Positions 54,712-63,655 of a stretch of DNA of 64,000 bases are shown piece by piece. The position numbers and the translations under genes were made by a program. The notes beneath the pieces were generated by a model, which searched no databases, was not told the origin of the DNA, and saw only the letters and a list, made by a program, of their open reading frames with translations. The stretch covers positions 5,203,001 through 5,267,000 of the forward strand of contig NZ_CP080269.1 in assembly GCF_019431355.1 (NCBI RefSeq), written 5' to 3'. The first letter of the stretch is position 1; every line of letters starts with the position of its first letter. The stretch comes from Paenibacillus sp. R14(2021) (GTDB taxonomy: Bacteria > Bacillota > Bacilli > Paenibacillales > Paenibacillaceae).

Positions 54712-54850
54712 ACATGATAAAAGTAAAAAAGCAATTTGCTCTAAGCTTCTTGGTAAAATATTCAGAATATTTGTGCAAACGGTTACAAGGCTACCGAATT
54801 TCGCAATAATTGTTTCTTATGCTCAGACCGATCAAAGGTTAAAGAAAGTC
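54712..54850 (+). pseudogene. Scar of a permease pair
   Basis: TTTGCTCTAAGCTTC-type sequence (encoding FALSF) followed by ATATTTGTGCAAACGGTTACA-like sequence (FVQTVT, then LPNF) matches two separated parts of the intact permease at 58420 (FALSFLG and KLVQTVTTLPNFVSW). The scar then runs into a copy of the permease 2 stop and the spacer before the binding protein gene. So a permease 1-permease 2 pair stood here and was reduced to about 140 bp. Confidence 0.75.
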
Positions 54851-54863
54851 ACGTTAGGTGTTG

Positions 54864-54879
54864 CACTCTCTAAAGAGTG
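54864..54879 (+). promoter_or_regulatory. RNA stem upstream of binding protein 1
   Basis: CACTCT (54864-54869) and AGAGTG (54874-54879), loop CTAA, followed by TTCATCATAGA. The corresponding place before binding protein 2 (60271) has a different sequence that still pairs (CATCCTT/AAGGATG), with the same TTCATCATAGA after it. Confidence 0.55.
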
Positions 54880-54918
54880 TTCATCATAGATAAAAGTTTT
54901 ATATAAGGGGGAATTGTT

Positions 54919-56610
54919 TTGCCAATCAAAAAGAGCTGGAAAACGATCAGTACTGGAGTCATAGCTCTCATGCTCCTTGCAGGCTGTTCGGGCAATAACG
55001 GGGGAGGAGCTTCCGGAGAAGCAACGGATGGGAATATATCCGGTACCAAGTCCGTGATGCTAGAAACCGTGTTGAAAGACGCCAATAAAACGTTCGAACA
55101 AACGGATGTGTACAAAGAAATCATAAAAGAAACCGGAATCAACTTCAGCATTGAAGCCTATGACCCCAATAAATTTAAAGTTCAAATGGCTGGCGGAGAT
55201 TTGCCCGATATCATCCAAGTTGACAGCACTAATTACAAGCAAATGATCGATGGAAATTTGCTGCTGCCTCTGGATGAGCTGGTAAAGACCAACGGTAAAG
55301 ATATATTGACCCCGACGTTTAAAGATGGACTAGACTTCAGTCGTAAATTCTGGAGTAATGGGACAGGCAAACTATATTTTATACCAAGTGGTCATGTGGG
55401 GCCGATTGGATTCAATCAAAGCTTGGATGTAGGTTGGTCCACGCGTTGGGACTACTACAAGGAGCTTGGTTATCCCAAAATCCGCAACGAAGACGACATG
55501 TTGAATGTTCTGGAACAAATGGTAAAAAAACATTCCACTACTTCCGACGGTAAACCGGTCTACGGTGTGAGTACCTGGAACGATTGGGGAGCTTGGGGAG
55601 TGACCATGCCTATGGCCATTCCTTATGGATACGTGAATATGTCATATTGGGGCGTCATACCTAATGTCTCTGGAGAGCTGATTGATAATTACGCGAACCC
55701 GGATAGCCCGCTGTGGAAAACTGCGGCCTTCTTCTTCAAAGCCAAACAGAAAGGGATTTTAGATCCGGATGCATTCACGAATAAGTCAAGTGACTTCCAA
55801 GCGAAAGGCAACAACGGACAAATCCTGTTTTCCCCTATGGGTGGGTTTGACAATACACAATTTAGAAAGGAAGGCCCGGATAAAGGATTTATGACGATCC
55901 CCCTAGATTTTGGGTATGTTTGGGAGGGTGCTGGGAATCCGACAGGTTGGGACGGAAGGGCCTATGCGATTTCGAAGAACTCCAAACATCCTAAGGAAGC
56001 TATGGATTTGATCAACTTCCTAAACTCGGAAAAGGGTTCGCGTTTACTGTCCAGCGGCATTGAGGGCATCCACTGGGATATGGTCAACGGAAAACCAAAA
56101 CTTAAAGAAGAAACGTTAATATTAAAGACCCAGGGTGGAGATGTATGGACCAAAACCGGGATCGGAGGCTCCAATAACCAACAAGGGATTAGTGAATTCC
56201 TCCCTACCAAGGATGGGGGAGTGGTCAATCTATTTAATACGCCGGAAGTTTTCATTTCACAGATGACTCCTTTGCAAAAAGATTATTCAAGCCATTACGG
56301 TGTAACCTATCCGTCCGAAATCTTTAAAAAACAGGTAGCGGACGGTAGCGTGAAAGACCAAAGCAGCTTCAATAATGCGTGGTTGTCCGCAATCGCTCAA
56401 CCGGATGATGATATGAAACGGTTGGATGCGCAGCTTGACGACATCATCGTCAAAGGGATTCCCCAAATAATATTGGAATCGAAAAACGATAGTGAATTTG
56501 AAGCGGCGAAACAGGAATTAATCGGCAAACTAAAAAAAGCGGGCGTGGATAAATCCTTTGCTTGGTGGCATCAAGCTTGGTTAGACTCAAAAGCCGCGGT
56601 AGGAAATTAG
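54919..56610 (+). CDS. Sugar ABC transporter substrate-binding lipoprotein 1 (Lpl type)
   Basis: 563 residues with a lipobox MLLAGC after a short signal peptide. It starts at TTG 54919 with AAGGGGGA about seven bases upstream. It carries the long Lpl-type pattern: SIEAYDPNKFKVQMAGGDLP, LYFIPSGHVGPIGF, VYGVSTWNDWGAWGVTMPMA and PTGWDGRAYAISKNSKHPKE. It is a close paralog of the protein at 60335, with identical stretches such as NLLLPLDELVKTNGKD and DYSSHY. The upstream permeases are deleted, so it most likely feeds the permease pair at 58420/59365. Next gene 33 bp downstream is the fucosidase. Confidence 0.92.
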   Translation: MPIKKSWKTISTGVIALMLLAGCSGNNGGGASGEATDGNISGTKSVMLETVLKDANKTFEQTDVYKEIIKETGINFSIEAYDPNKFKVQMAGGDLPDIIQVDSTNYKQMIDGNLLLPLDELVKTNGKDILTPTFKDGLDFSRKFWSNGTGKLYFIPSGHVGPIGFNQSLDVGWSTRWDYYKELGYPKIRNEDDMLNVLEQMVKKHSTTSDGKPVYGVSTWNDWGAWGVTMPMAIPYGYVNMSYWGVIPNVSGELIDNYANPDSPLWKTAAFFFKAKQKGILDPDAFTNKSSDFQAKGNNGQILFSPMGGFDNTQFRKEGPDKGFMTIPLDFGYVWEGAGNPTGWDGRAYAISKNSKHPKEAMDLINFLNSEKGSRLLSSGIEGIHWDMVNGKPKLKEETLILKTQGGDVWTKTGIGGSNNQQGISEFLPTKDGGVVNLFNTPEVFISQMTPLQKDYSSHYGVTYPSEIFKKQVADGSVKDQSSFNNAWLSAIAQPDDDMKRLDAQLDDIIVKGIPQIILESKNDSEFEAAKQELIGKLKKAGVDKSFAWWHQAWLDSKAAVGN

Positions 56611-56643
56611 ATAGATCGTTAACACGGAGAGGGGAAATCATTA

Positions 56644-57876
56644 GTGAGCGAGACTACACTAGCGACACCAACATTAGCACAGTTGAATTGGCAGGATATG
56701 GAGCTTGGGATGTTTTTCCACTTTGGCATCAACACCTTCTGCGATCAGGAGTGGGGGAAGGGTCAAGATTCACCGCAGTTGTTTAACCCTACAGAATTCA
56801 ATGCGCGAGAGTGGGTTAGAACAGCAAAGCATGCGGGATTTGCCTATGTGATTTTAACAGCAAAACATCATGATGGATTTTGCTTATGGCCGACCAAAAC
56901 TACCGACTATTCCGTAAAGTCGAGCCCTTGGAAGAACGGGCAAGGCGATGTAGTTCGTGAGGTGGCGGATGCTTGTGAGCAGGAGGGTATCCGGTTTGGA
57001 GTTTACTTATCGCCGTGGGATTTACATGAGCCGTGTTACCCGGACAAGGAAGCTTATGACAACTTTTATACGGAACAGCTTACAGAGCTGCTGACACAGT
57101 ATGGACCATTAGTGGAAGTATGGTTCGACGGCGCAGGGTCTCATGGAAGAGAATATGACTGGAGGCGAATCATTGGCTTGGTGAAGCAATATCAACCGGA
57201 TGCCATGGTCTTTAACATGGGCATTCCTACCATTCGATGGGTAGGTAACGAGGATGGCGTTGCACCGTATCCATGTTGGAACACGGCAGAGTCTGCCAAA
57301 CTAAGCATGTACACCAATGATATGGCAACTTGGCTGCCAGAGACTCCGAAATGGGTGCCAGCCGAGTGCGATGTACCGATCCGCACAAATCGCTGGTTTT
57401 GGCATCCGAATGATGAGCATACCCTTCGAACGCTAGATAACCTCATTGATATTTACTACCGCTCTGTCGGACATGGGTGCAATTTACTTCTTAACTTGGC
57501 TCCAAATGATCGTGGGCGTCTGGATGACATAGATGTGAATCGTTTAAACGAGTTCATGAATGAAATAAAGAGGAGATTCTCGAATCCGATTGCTAGCACG
57601 AGCGGAGAAGGTGATGCAATACTCCTGACATTCGAAACGGCGATCGAGGTTAATCACGTCGTCCTCATGGAAGCGATCACAGAGGGAGAACGCGTTCGCA
57701 GTTATGTCCTTGAAGCGGAACAGGAGGGCCAGTGGATCGAGCTGGTTCAGGGTAGTGCGATTGATCACAAAAAAATCGATAAATTTGAAACGATTTGTAC
57801 AAAACAAATTCGCCTACGGGTCACAACTAGCGTGGATACAGCGGTCATACGGAATTTCGAAGCATATTATTGCTAA
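56644..57876 (+). CDS. GH29 alpha-L-fucosidase
   Basis: 410 residues, cytoplasmic (no signal peptide). The GH29 barrel shows MELGMFFHFGINTFCDQEWG, TAKHHDGFCLWPTKTTDYSV, FGVYLSPWDLHEPCY and the nucleophile Asp in VEVWFDGAGSHG. A C-terminal beta-sandwich (about 315-410, TSGEGDAILLTFETAIEVNH) resembles a discoidin-type domain. GTG 56644 is preceded by GGAGAGGGG. Co-transcribed with the binding protein 33 bp upstream, which suggests that imported glycans carry alpha-fucosyl residues that are removed inside the cell. A terminator follows. Confidence 0.93.
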   Translation: MSETTLATPTLAQLNWQDMELGMFFHFGINTFCDQEWGKGQDSPQLFNPTEFNAREWVRTAKHAGFAYVILTAKHHDGFCLWPTKTTDYSVKSSPWKNGQGDVVREVADACEQEGIRFGVYLSPWDLHEPCYPDKEAYDNFYTEQLTELLTQYGPLVEVWFDGAGSHGREYDWRRIIGLVKQYQPDAMVFNMGIPTIRWVGNEDGVAPYPCWNTAESAKLSMYTNDMATWLPETPKWVPAECDVPIRTNRWFWHPNDEHTLRTLDNLIDIYYRSVGHGCNLLLNLAPNDRGRLDDIDVNRLNEFMNEIKRRFSNPIASTSGEGDAILLTFETAIEVNHVVLMEAITEGERVRSYVLEAEQEGQWIELVQGSAIDHKKIDKFETICTKQIRLRVTTSVDTAVIRNFEAYYC

Positions 57877-57974
57877 AAGCTTGAGGTTATTTCTAATACG
57901 AAAATGCTAGGTTTAGAATAGATGAACAATCACGAATTCTGCGAGAAAACTGTCTTCACCTAGTAAGCGATAGT

Positions 57975-58012
57975 AAAGCGGCCCGGTTATTTCAACTGGG
58001 CCGCTTTATCAT
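57975..58012 (+). terminator. Terminator after the fucosidase gene
   Basis: AAAGCGGCCCGGTT (57975-57988) pairs with AACTGGGCCGCTTT (57994-58007) with one G-U pair. Confidence 0.8.
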
Positions 58013-58139
58013 AAATATCCGGCAATTGGCAGATGCACAAGGGTATGGGAAGCCACAATACACGAATTTTGACTACCCGTTTCCTATGCACATGTACTGC
58101 ATATTCAATATTTAAATCATAAAGATCTCATCGCATGCC

Positions 58140-58383
58140 TTCCTCTACTGGGTTGGCGGCTCTACCGTGTGCTCGGCACTAGAGTTGGCGTTCGCCCTTC
58201 AGCCTGGGTAATACGATCCGTCAGGTTGGGTTAGGCATTGCGATGCTTCGTTGAAGGCTACTTGCATCTCAATAGTACACGAGGAGAAGGAACTGAGGTC
58301 TTAATCGCTCACGTATAAAACAGTCCAAAAATCGTAGAATTGTTCATGTATCACTTCCTCATTTCCTTATAAGATAAATCTAT
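58140..58383 (+). repeat. Degenerate second copy of the kinase 3' end and its spacer
   Basis: 58322-58349 is identical over 28 bp to 54617-54644 (last bases of the kinase gene and the start of the spacer), and CCTTATAAGATAAAT also recurs. Upstream, frames such as STRGEGTEVLIA resemble the kinase end SERGKGTEILVSLP. This marks the second unit of an ancient tandem duplication. The stretch from 58013 to 58140 has no gene. Confidence 0.8.
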
Positions 58384-58419
58384 AGAATGGAAGAAGGGGT
58401 ACAGAAGGGGGCTAAGGGA

Positions 58420-59337
58420 ATGTTCAATAACACAACCAAGGGAATTAATTGGAACCGTCTATCGTTATTGTTAATGATTTTACCATTTCTGATTTTACTT
58501 TTTATCTTTAGTTACATTCCGCTGTTTGGTTGGTCGTACGCATTTTTTGACTATAAACCAGGACTCGGACTGCTTCATTCACCCTTTGCAGGACTAAAAT
58601 ACTTTCATTTGATGGTTTTTGAACAAGGAAGCGAGTTGGTGAGGGTGCTTCGTAATACGTTTGCCTTGAGCTTCCTTGGCATCTTATTATCACCGCTTCC
58701 TGTCGTGTTCGCAATACTTCTTAATGAGCTTCGCAGCAAATCATTTCGAAAGTTAGTGCAAACGGTTACAACGCTGCCCAACTTCGTGAGCTGGATTATC
58801 GTCTACTCCATCGTCGTTGCTTTTTTTTCTACGGATGGTGTTGTAAATCAGCTATTGATGAAGCTGCATTGGATTAGTGAGCCTACCCAGATGTTGAGTA
58901 ATTCTCAAGGAACATGGTTGTTCCAAACGGCGCTTGGTGTGTGGAAATCGCTTGGATGGAGTTCTATTATTTTCTTGGCTGCTATTGCAGGCATTGATGC
59001 AGAACTATATGATGCCGCCAAAGTGGATGGGGCAGGGCGATATCGGTCGATTTTTCATATTACGCTTCCAGGAATAATCCCTACGTTTTTTGTACTGCTG
59101 ATCCTGAGTATTTCGAACATCTTATCAGTCGGCTTTGAACAATATTTTGTTTTTTATAATCCGCTTATTGCCGACAGAATTGAAACGCTCGATTACTATG
59201 TATACCGGATCGGAATCGCAACGAATGATGTTTCCTTTGGTACGGCCATTAGCATCGCGAAATCGATCGTCAGCATTACCTTACTGTTTTCAGTAAACTA
59301 TCTGTCCAAAAAAATGCGCGGCCAATCCATTATCTAA
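58420..59337 (+). CDS. Carbohydrate ABC transporter permease 1 (LplB-type)
   Basis: 305 residues, six helices; EAA loop YDAAKVDGAGRYRSIFHITL. N-terminal LLMILPFLILLFIFSYIPLF starts TM1. ATG 58420 with AGAAGGGG nine bases upstream is preferred to ATG 58387, which has none. First gene of the intact transport unit 58420-62053. No ATPase gene is present. Confidence 0.92.
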   Translation: MFNNTTKGINWNRLSLLLMILPFLILLFIFSYIPLFGWSYAFFDYKPGLGLLHSPFAGLKYFHLMVFEQGSELVRVLRNTFALSFLGILLSPLPVVFAILLNELRSKSFRKLVQTVTTLPNFVSWIIVYSIVVAFFSTDGVVNQLLMKLHWISEPTQMLSNSQGTWLFQTALGVWKSLGWSSIIFLAAIAGIDAELYDAAKVDGAGRYRSIFHITLPGIIPTFFVLLILSISNILSVGFEQYFVFYNPLIADRIETLDYYVYRIGIATNDVSFGTAISIAKSIVSITLLFSVNYLSKKMRGQSII

Positions 59338-59364
59338 ATTGTTTTTCATGTGAGGTGAGCAACG

Positions 59365-60246
59365 ATGATTAAAGTAAACAATCCCTTCTTTGAAGTATTG
59401 AATTATTTGATTCAAATCGTTTTTGTACTCGTATGCTTATATCCGTTCTATTATATTTTCATTTATTCCATCAGTTCTCCCCAAGAAGCAATAAAAGGCG
59501 TTTACCTATTGCCAACTAATCTTACTATAAGCAACTATAGTCAAATTATGCAATTGAACAACATTTCGTGGTCATTTATGGTTTCAGTGCTGCGAACGAT
59601 TATTGGAACGCTGGTCACCGTCTTTTGCTGCGCCTTATGTGCGTATATCGTCACCAAGCAAGAACTGTATTTTCGTAAAATCATTTATCGATACATCGTT
59701 ATCACCATGTACTTTAACGCGGGCTTAATACCTTGGTACATTACGATGAAAATGTTTGGCTTACAGAACAATTTCTTGCTCTATATATTACCTTCTGCGG
59801 TGGGAGCCTTTTATATCGTTCTGCTTAAAACTTTTATCGAGCAACTTCCAGCTAGCTTGGAAGAGTCGGCTATGCTCGACGGTGCTAGTTACTTTACTAT
59901 TTTCCGTAAGATCATATTCCCTTTATCGATGCCTATTATTGCAACTATTGCTGTGTTTTCAGCTGTGTCCCAGTGGAATTCTTGGACGGATAACTATTTC
60001 TTGGTCTCGGATGAGCGTCTGCAAACGTTACAAATGATTCTATATAATTACTTGAATGAAGCTCAGATCTTGGCAAGTAGCAACAATATTAACTTGAACG
60101 ATGTGGGCTCAAGCATGAAAAGATTAACCCCAGAATCCATTAAGATGACCATTACAATGATTGTAACTGTGCCGATCATGCTGGTATATCCATTTTTACA
60201 AAGATATTTTGTAAAAGGCCTTATGCTTGGTGCTATAAAAGGTTAA
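59365..60246 (+). CDS. Carbohydrate ABC transporter permease 2 (LplC-type)
   Basis: 293 residues, six helices, EAA loop LEESAMLDGASYFTIFRKII, C-terminus FLQRYFVKGLMLGAIKG. GAGGTGAG lies seven bases before ATG 59365. Pairs with permease 1, 27 bp upstream. Serves binding protein 2 and probably also binding protein 1, whose own permeases were lost. Confidence 0.93.
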   Translation: MIKVNNPFFEVLNYLIQIVFVLVCLYPFYYIFIYSISSPQEAIKGVYLLPTNLTISNYSQIMQLNNISWSFMVSVLRTIIGTLVTVFCCALCAYIVTKQELYFRKIIYRYIVITMYFNAGLIPWYITMKMFGLQNNFLLYILPSAVGAFYIVLLKTFIEQLPASLEESAMLDGASYFTIFRKIIFPLSMPIIATIAVFSAVSQWNSWTDNYFLVSDERLQTLQMILYNYLNEAQILASSNNINLNDVGSSMKRLTPESIKMTITMIVTVPIMLVYPFLQRYFVKGLMLGAIKG

Positions 60247-60270
60247 ATGAATCTGTAACGTTAGATGCTG

Positions 60271-60291
60271 CATCCTTACCATGGAAGGATG
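60271..60291 (+). promoter_or_regulatory. RNA stem upstream of binding protein 2
   Basis: CATCCTT (60271-60277) and AAGGATG (60285-60291) around ACCATGG. Homologous in position to the stem at 54864, with both arms changed. No T-run follows, so a processing or stabilising element before the highly needed binding protein is more likely than a terminator. Confidence 0.55.
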
Positions 60292-60334
60292 TTCATCATA
60301 GATCATTTGAAATCTTTTAAAGGGGGTAGTCATT

Positions 60335-62053
60335 TTGTCGTACAATAAGGGTTGGTATGGAGTAATTAGCATGGCACTGGCGACAACAATGCTGTTGAGT
60401 GGGTGTGCAAGCAATAACGAAGCACCAGGGAATGAGCAAAAGCCCGTAGGGGCGGACCAAACGAACAATGAAATTGACTCAGTTCCAAAACCAGTTACGA
60501 TTAAAACAGTTTTAAAAGATGCAAATAAAGAATTCGAACAAACGGATGTGTATAAAGAAATCGTAAAGCAAACCGGTGTTACATTTAAAATCGAAGCCTA
60601 TGACCCGAATAAATTTAAAGTGCAGTTGGCAGGGGGAGACTTGCCTGATGTCATTCAAGTGGATAGCAGCAATTACAAACAAATGATTGAGGGGAATCTG
60701 CTTCTTCCTTTGGATGAATTGGTCAAGACAAATGGGAAGGATCTTATGACGCCAACTTTCCAGCCGGGGCTTGATTTTAGCCGTAAATTCTGGAGCAACG
60801 GCACCGGCAAGCTTTATTTCATTCCTAGCGGCCATGTTGGTCCAGCCGGTTATGGAATGGAGCAATCAATTGGGTGGACCATACGTTGGGACTATTTTAA
60901 AGAACTGGGCTTTCCAGAAATCAAGAGCGAAGACGATATGTTGAATGTGCTCGAGCAAATGGTGAAAAAGCATCCGAAAACGGCTGATGGTAAACCTGTT
61001 TATGGTGTAACTACCTGGAATGATTGGGGGCCTTGGGGGCTGACGATGCCAATGGCGATTCCATACGGGTATATAAACTTGTCAACTTGGAGCGTTATTC
61101 CTAATGCATCGGGGGAATTGATCGATAACTACACAAACCCAGATAGCCCACTTTGGAAAACAGCTGCTTTCTTCTACAAGGCGAAACAAAAGGGATTCCT
61201 CGATCCTGACGCATTCACGAACAAAGTAAGCGACTTTGAGACCAAAATTACGAATGGCCAAATATTATTTAGTCCAATGGGTTCTGGTGATGCTAACACT
61301 CATTTGGCTAAGGAAGGACCGGATAAAGGCTTTATGGCGATTCCGTTGAATTTTGGTTATGTCTGGCAAGGAGCTAGCAATCCAACTGGATGGGATGGAC
61401 GAGCGTACGCAATATCGAAGAATTCCAAAAATCCAGAACGTGCAATGGACTTAATTAATTTTCTAAACTCGGAAAAAGGTTCGCGCTTAATGGCTAGCGG
61501 CATTGAAGGTGTACATTGGGAAGTGACAAACGGCAAGCCGCAGTTAAAACAAGAAACTTTAGAACTATATAGTCAAGGTGGAGATGCATGGACAAAGATT
61601 GGAATCGGTGGATCTAACAACCAACAGGGACTTAGTAAATTTGCACCTACCAAAGATGGTGGAATCGTCGGTTTGTTTAATACACCGGAATTCTTTCAGT
61701 CGAGGTTGAATGCGTTGCAAAAAGATTATAGTAGTCACTATAAGGTTACCTATCCTGCAGAAATTTTTAAAAAGTCGGTTGAAGAAGGGAAATTGAAGGA
61801 TCAAAGCAGTTTTAACAATGCTTGGTTGTCAGCGATTGCCCAACCGGATGATAATATGAAGCGTCTTAACGCGCAGTTGGATGATATCCTAATAAAAGGA
61901 ATACCAAAGGTTGTATTAAACTCGAACAACGATAGTGAGTTTGCAGCTAAAAAGCAAGAGTTAATTGACAGTCTAAAAAAAGCAGGCGCTGATCAATCAT
62001 TTGCATGGTGGCAACAAGCTTGGTTAGACGCAAAAGCAGCAGTTGAAAAGTAA
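60335..62053 (+). CDS. Sugar ABC transporter substrate-binding lipoprotein 2 (Lpl type)
   Basis: 572 residues with lipobox MLLSGC and a Glu/Gln/Asn-rich linker. Starts at TTG 60335 with AAAGGGGG about eight bases upstream, the same unusual start as its paralog at 54919. Shared pattern: KIEAYDPNKFKVQLAGGDLP, LYFIPSGHVGPAGY, VYGVTTWNDWGPWGLTMPMA, FAWWQQAWLDAKAAVEK. Differences cluster at residues following SGHVGP and in ASNPTGW context, which may adjust ligand choice. Followed by a terminator. Confidence 0.92.
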   Translation: MSYNKGWYGVISMALATTMLLSGCASNNEAPGNEQKPVGADQTNNEIDSVPKPVTIKTVLKDANKEFEQTDVYKEIVKQTGVTFKIEAYDPNKFKVQLAGGDLPDVIQVDSSNYKQMIEGNLLLPLDELVKTNGKDLMTPTFQPGLDFSRKFWSNGTGKLYFIPSGHVGPAGYGMEQSIGWTIRWDYFKELGFPEIKSEDDMLNVLEQMVKKHPKTADGKPVYGVTTWNDWGPWGLTMPMAIPYGYINLSTWSVIPNASGELIDNYTNPDSPLWKTAAFFYKAKQKGFLDPDAFTNKVSDFETKITNGQILFSPMGSGDANTHLAKEGPDKGFMAIPLNFGYVWQGASNPTGWDGRAYAISKNSKNPERAMDLINFLNSEKGSRLMASGIEGVHWEVTNGKPQLKQETLELYSQGGDAWTKIGIGGSNNQQGLSKFAPTKDGGIVGLFNTPEFFQSRLNALQKDYSSHYKVTYPAEIFKKSVEEGKLKDQSSFNNAWLSAIAQPDDNMKRLNAQLDDILIKGIPKVVLNSNNDSEFAAKKQELIDSLKKAGADQSFAWWQQAWLDAKAAVEK

Positions 62054-62148
62054 ATAGTAGATATAGCAATGAATCGAATAGGACTAGCGAAGCCACCGGA
62101 GCAGCTAACCCAACAGTGTTCGATGTGCTAATGGGTTCGGCAATAAGA

Positions 62149-62195
62149 AGTACGATCAATCCGCTCACTCATGGATTAATCGTGCTTTTTCTTTT
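62149..62195 (+). terminator. Terminator after binding protein 2
   Basis: AGTACGATCAATCC (62149-62162) pairs with GGATTAATCGTGCT (62173-62186) with one G-U pair and one mismatch, followed by TTTTTCTTTT. It separates the transporter from the GH43-like gene, at least in part. Confidence 0.7.
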
Positions 62196-62370
62196 GCTGA
62201 AGATTCAGGCCTTCGAATATACATCCTAGTGGAGAGGCGACGGAGCCGGGGCTGGTGCTTTGACTACGGCGATGCTTGGCGAAGTCGTTGACGTTGGTTA
62301 TCAGTTTAATCATGTAAACGTCTGGGTTTATGATATACAGCTAACTTTCTACAATCGAGGAGGATCTATT

Positions 62371-63399
62371 ATGAAAAACCCTATCTTTTATAGACTGTCC
62401 CTAGCTCCGAAAAACGGAGGATTTCGCATGGAGGATTATTACATTTGGTGTGGTTCTGTAATACAAGGCGAAGATAACAAGTATCACATGTTTGCCTCGA
62501 GGTGGCGTAAAGAACTTGGATTTGATCCGCATTGGTTATTTAATTGTGAAATTGTTAGAGCCGTGAGCGACTCACCGGAAGGTCCCTATCAATTTGAAGA
62601 GGTCGTGCTCGAACGACGTGATCGCTTTTACTTTGATGGACTTAACCAGCATAACCCTTCCATAAAATATTGGAATGGTACTTATTATCTTTATTATTTC
62701 GGAACCACATATGGTGGTCCCATTCCTTCAGTAGGTGATAAGGTATCCTCAGCTCGAGCGCTCGAGGTTTGGAATCGCAAAAGGATTGGTCTTGCCACTA
62801 GTAAGTCCATTTATGGACCTTGGAAACGGAGAGATACACCGCTTTTGGAGCCAAGGCAACCTGGGCATTGGGACTGTACCATTACGACGAATCCATCAGC
62901 AGCTATTTTGCCGGATGGAACAACCTACATGATTTACAAATCCCGCGAATACGCGAACGCGACTTTACAGCTTGGAATTGTTAAAGCACCTCAGCCCGAC
63001 GGACCGTTTGAACGACTGAGTGATTCACCGATATTCCAGTTTGACAACGAGGATTTCCACGTTGAGGATCCTTATCTGTGGTTTGAGGATGGTTCGTTTC
63101 ATGTTCTGATGAAAGACGATTATAAAAATGACAGCGGAGGACTTACCGGAGAATGGGGATCTGGGGTATACGCCACAAGCAAGGATTGTATCCATTGGGA
63201 TGTGCACCCTGATCCATTGTCATATACGCGCAATGTTTCGTGGGATGATGGGACAATAGGCCAACAATGCAATTTGGAGAGACCTAATCTATTATTCCAT
63301 GATGGGAAGCCAACACACCTGTTTCTCGCAACAGGAAATGGCAATAAACCATGGGAATTTGATGGTGTAACATGGAACATGGTTATTCCGTTAAAGTGA
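62371..63399 (+). CDS. GH43-like glycoside hydrolase (five-bladed beta-propeller)
   Basis: 342 residues, no signal peptide. Repeated blade signatures: MEDYYIWCGSVIQGEDNKYH, NQHNPSIKYWNGTYYLYYFG, TTNPSAAILPDGTTYMIYKS, FHVEDPYLWFEDGSFHVLMK and LERPNLLFHDGKPTHLFLAT. The Asp/Glu positions at blade starts fit GH43/GH62/GH117-type catalysis (Glu in VEDPYLW as a candidate acid). AGGAGG lies seven bases before ATG 62371; the frame upstream of that has no site. Function with the importer is inferred: intracellular cleavage of an imported saccharide, perhaps arabinosyl, xylosyl or galactosyl. Confidence 0.85.
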   Translation: MKNPIFYRLSLAPKNGGFRMEDYYIWCGSVIQGEDNKYHMFASRWRKELGFDPHWLFNCEIVRAVSDSPEGPYQFEEVVLERRDRFYFDGLNQHNPSIKYWNGTYYLYYFGTTYGGPIPSVGDKVSSARALEVWNRKRIGLATSKSIYGPWKRRDTPLLEPRQPGHWDCTITTNPSAAILPDGTTYMIYKSREYANATLQLGIVKAPQPDGPFERLSDSPIFQFDNEDFHVEDPYLWFEDGSFHVLMKDDYKNDSGGLTGEWGSGVYATSKDCIHWDVHPDPLSYTRNVSWDDGTIGQQCNLERPNLLFHDGKPTHLFLATGNGNKPWEFDGVTWNMVIPLK

Positions 63400-63477
63400 A
63401 AATAAAGCACAAAGCATGTAATTACAATAAAGTTATTTCCGCTTTTTGACTCTAATGTTGCCTGGCTTTATCTCTTT

Positions 63478-63516
63478 AGCCCCTTTGTACTTATTAATGT
63501 CTCGGGGCTTGCTTTT
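63478..63516 (+). terminator. Terminator candidate after the GH43-like gene
   Basis: AGCCCC (63478-63483) and GGGGCT (63504-63509) with a 20-nt loop, then TGCTTTTTG. The stem is short. Confidence 0.45.
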
Positions 63517-63600
63517 TGCAACTCCTCTTCCCTATAAATAAACGGTCGTTTGCTCCGAAGATGAAGAGAGTAGCTTTCTACTTCAAGACTAATAACATTT

Positions 63601-63632
63601 GAGGAGCTTACCATATGGCAGCTCCTCTTTTA
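63601..63632 (+). terminator. Terminator between convergent genes
   Basis: GAGGAGCT (63601-63608) pairs with AGCTCCTC (63620-63627), followed by TTTTATT. It may serve both the GH43-like gene and the minus-strand regulator. Confidence 0.7.
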
Positions 63633-63655
63633 TTGGGCATTATCCTAGAGTGAAA

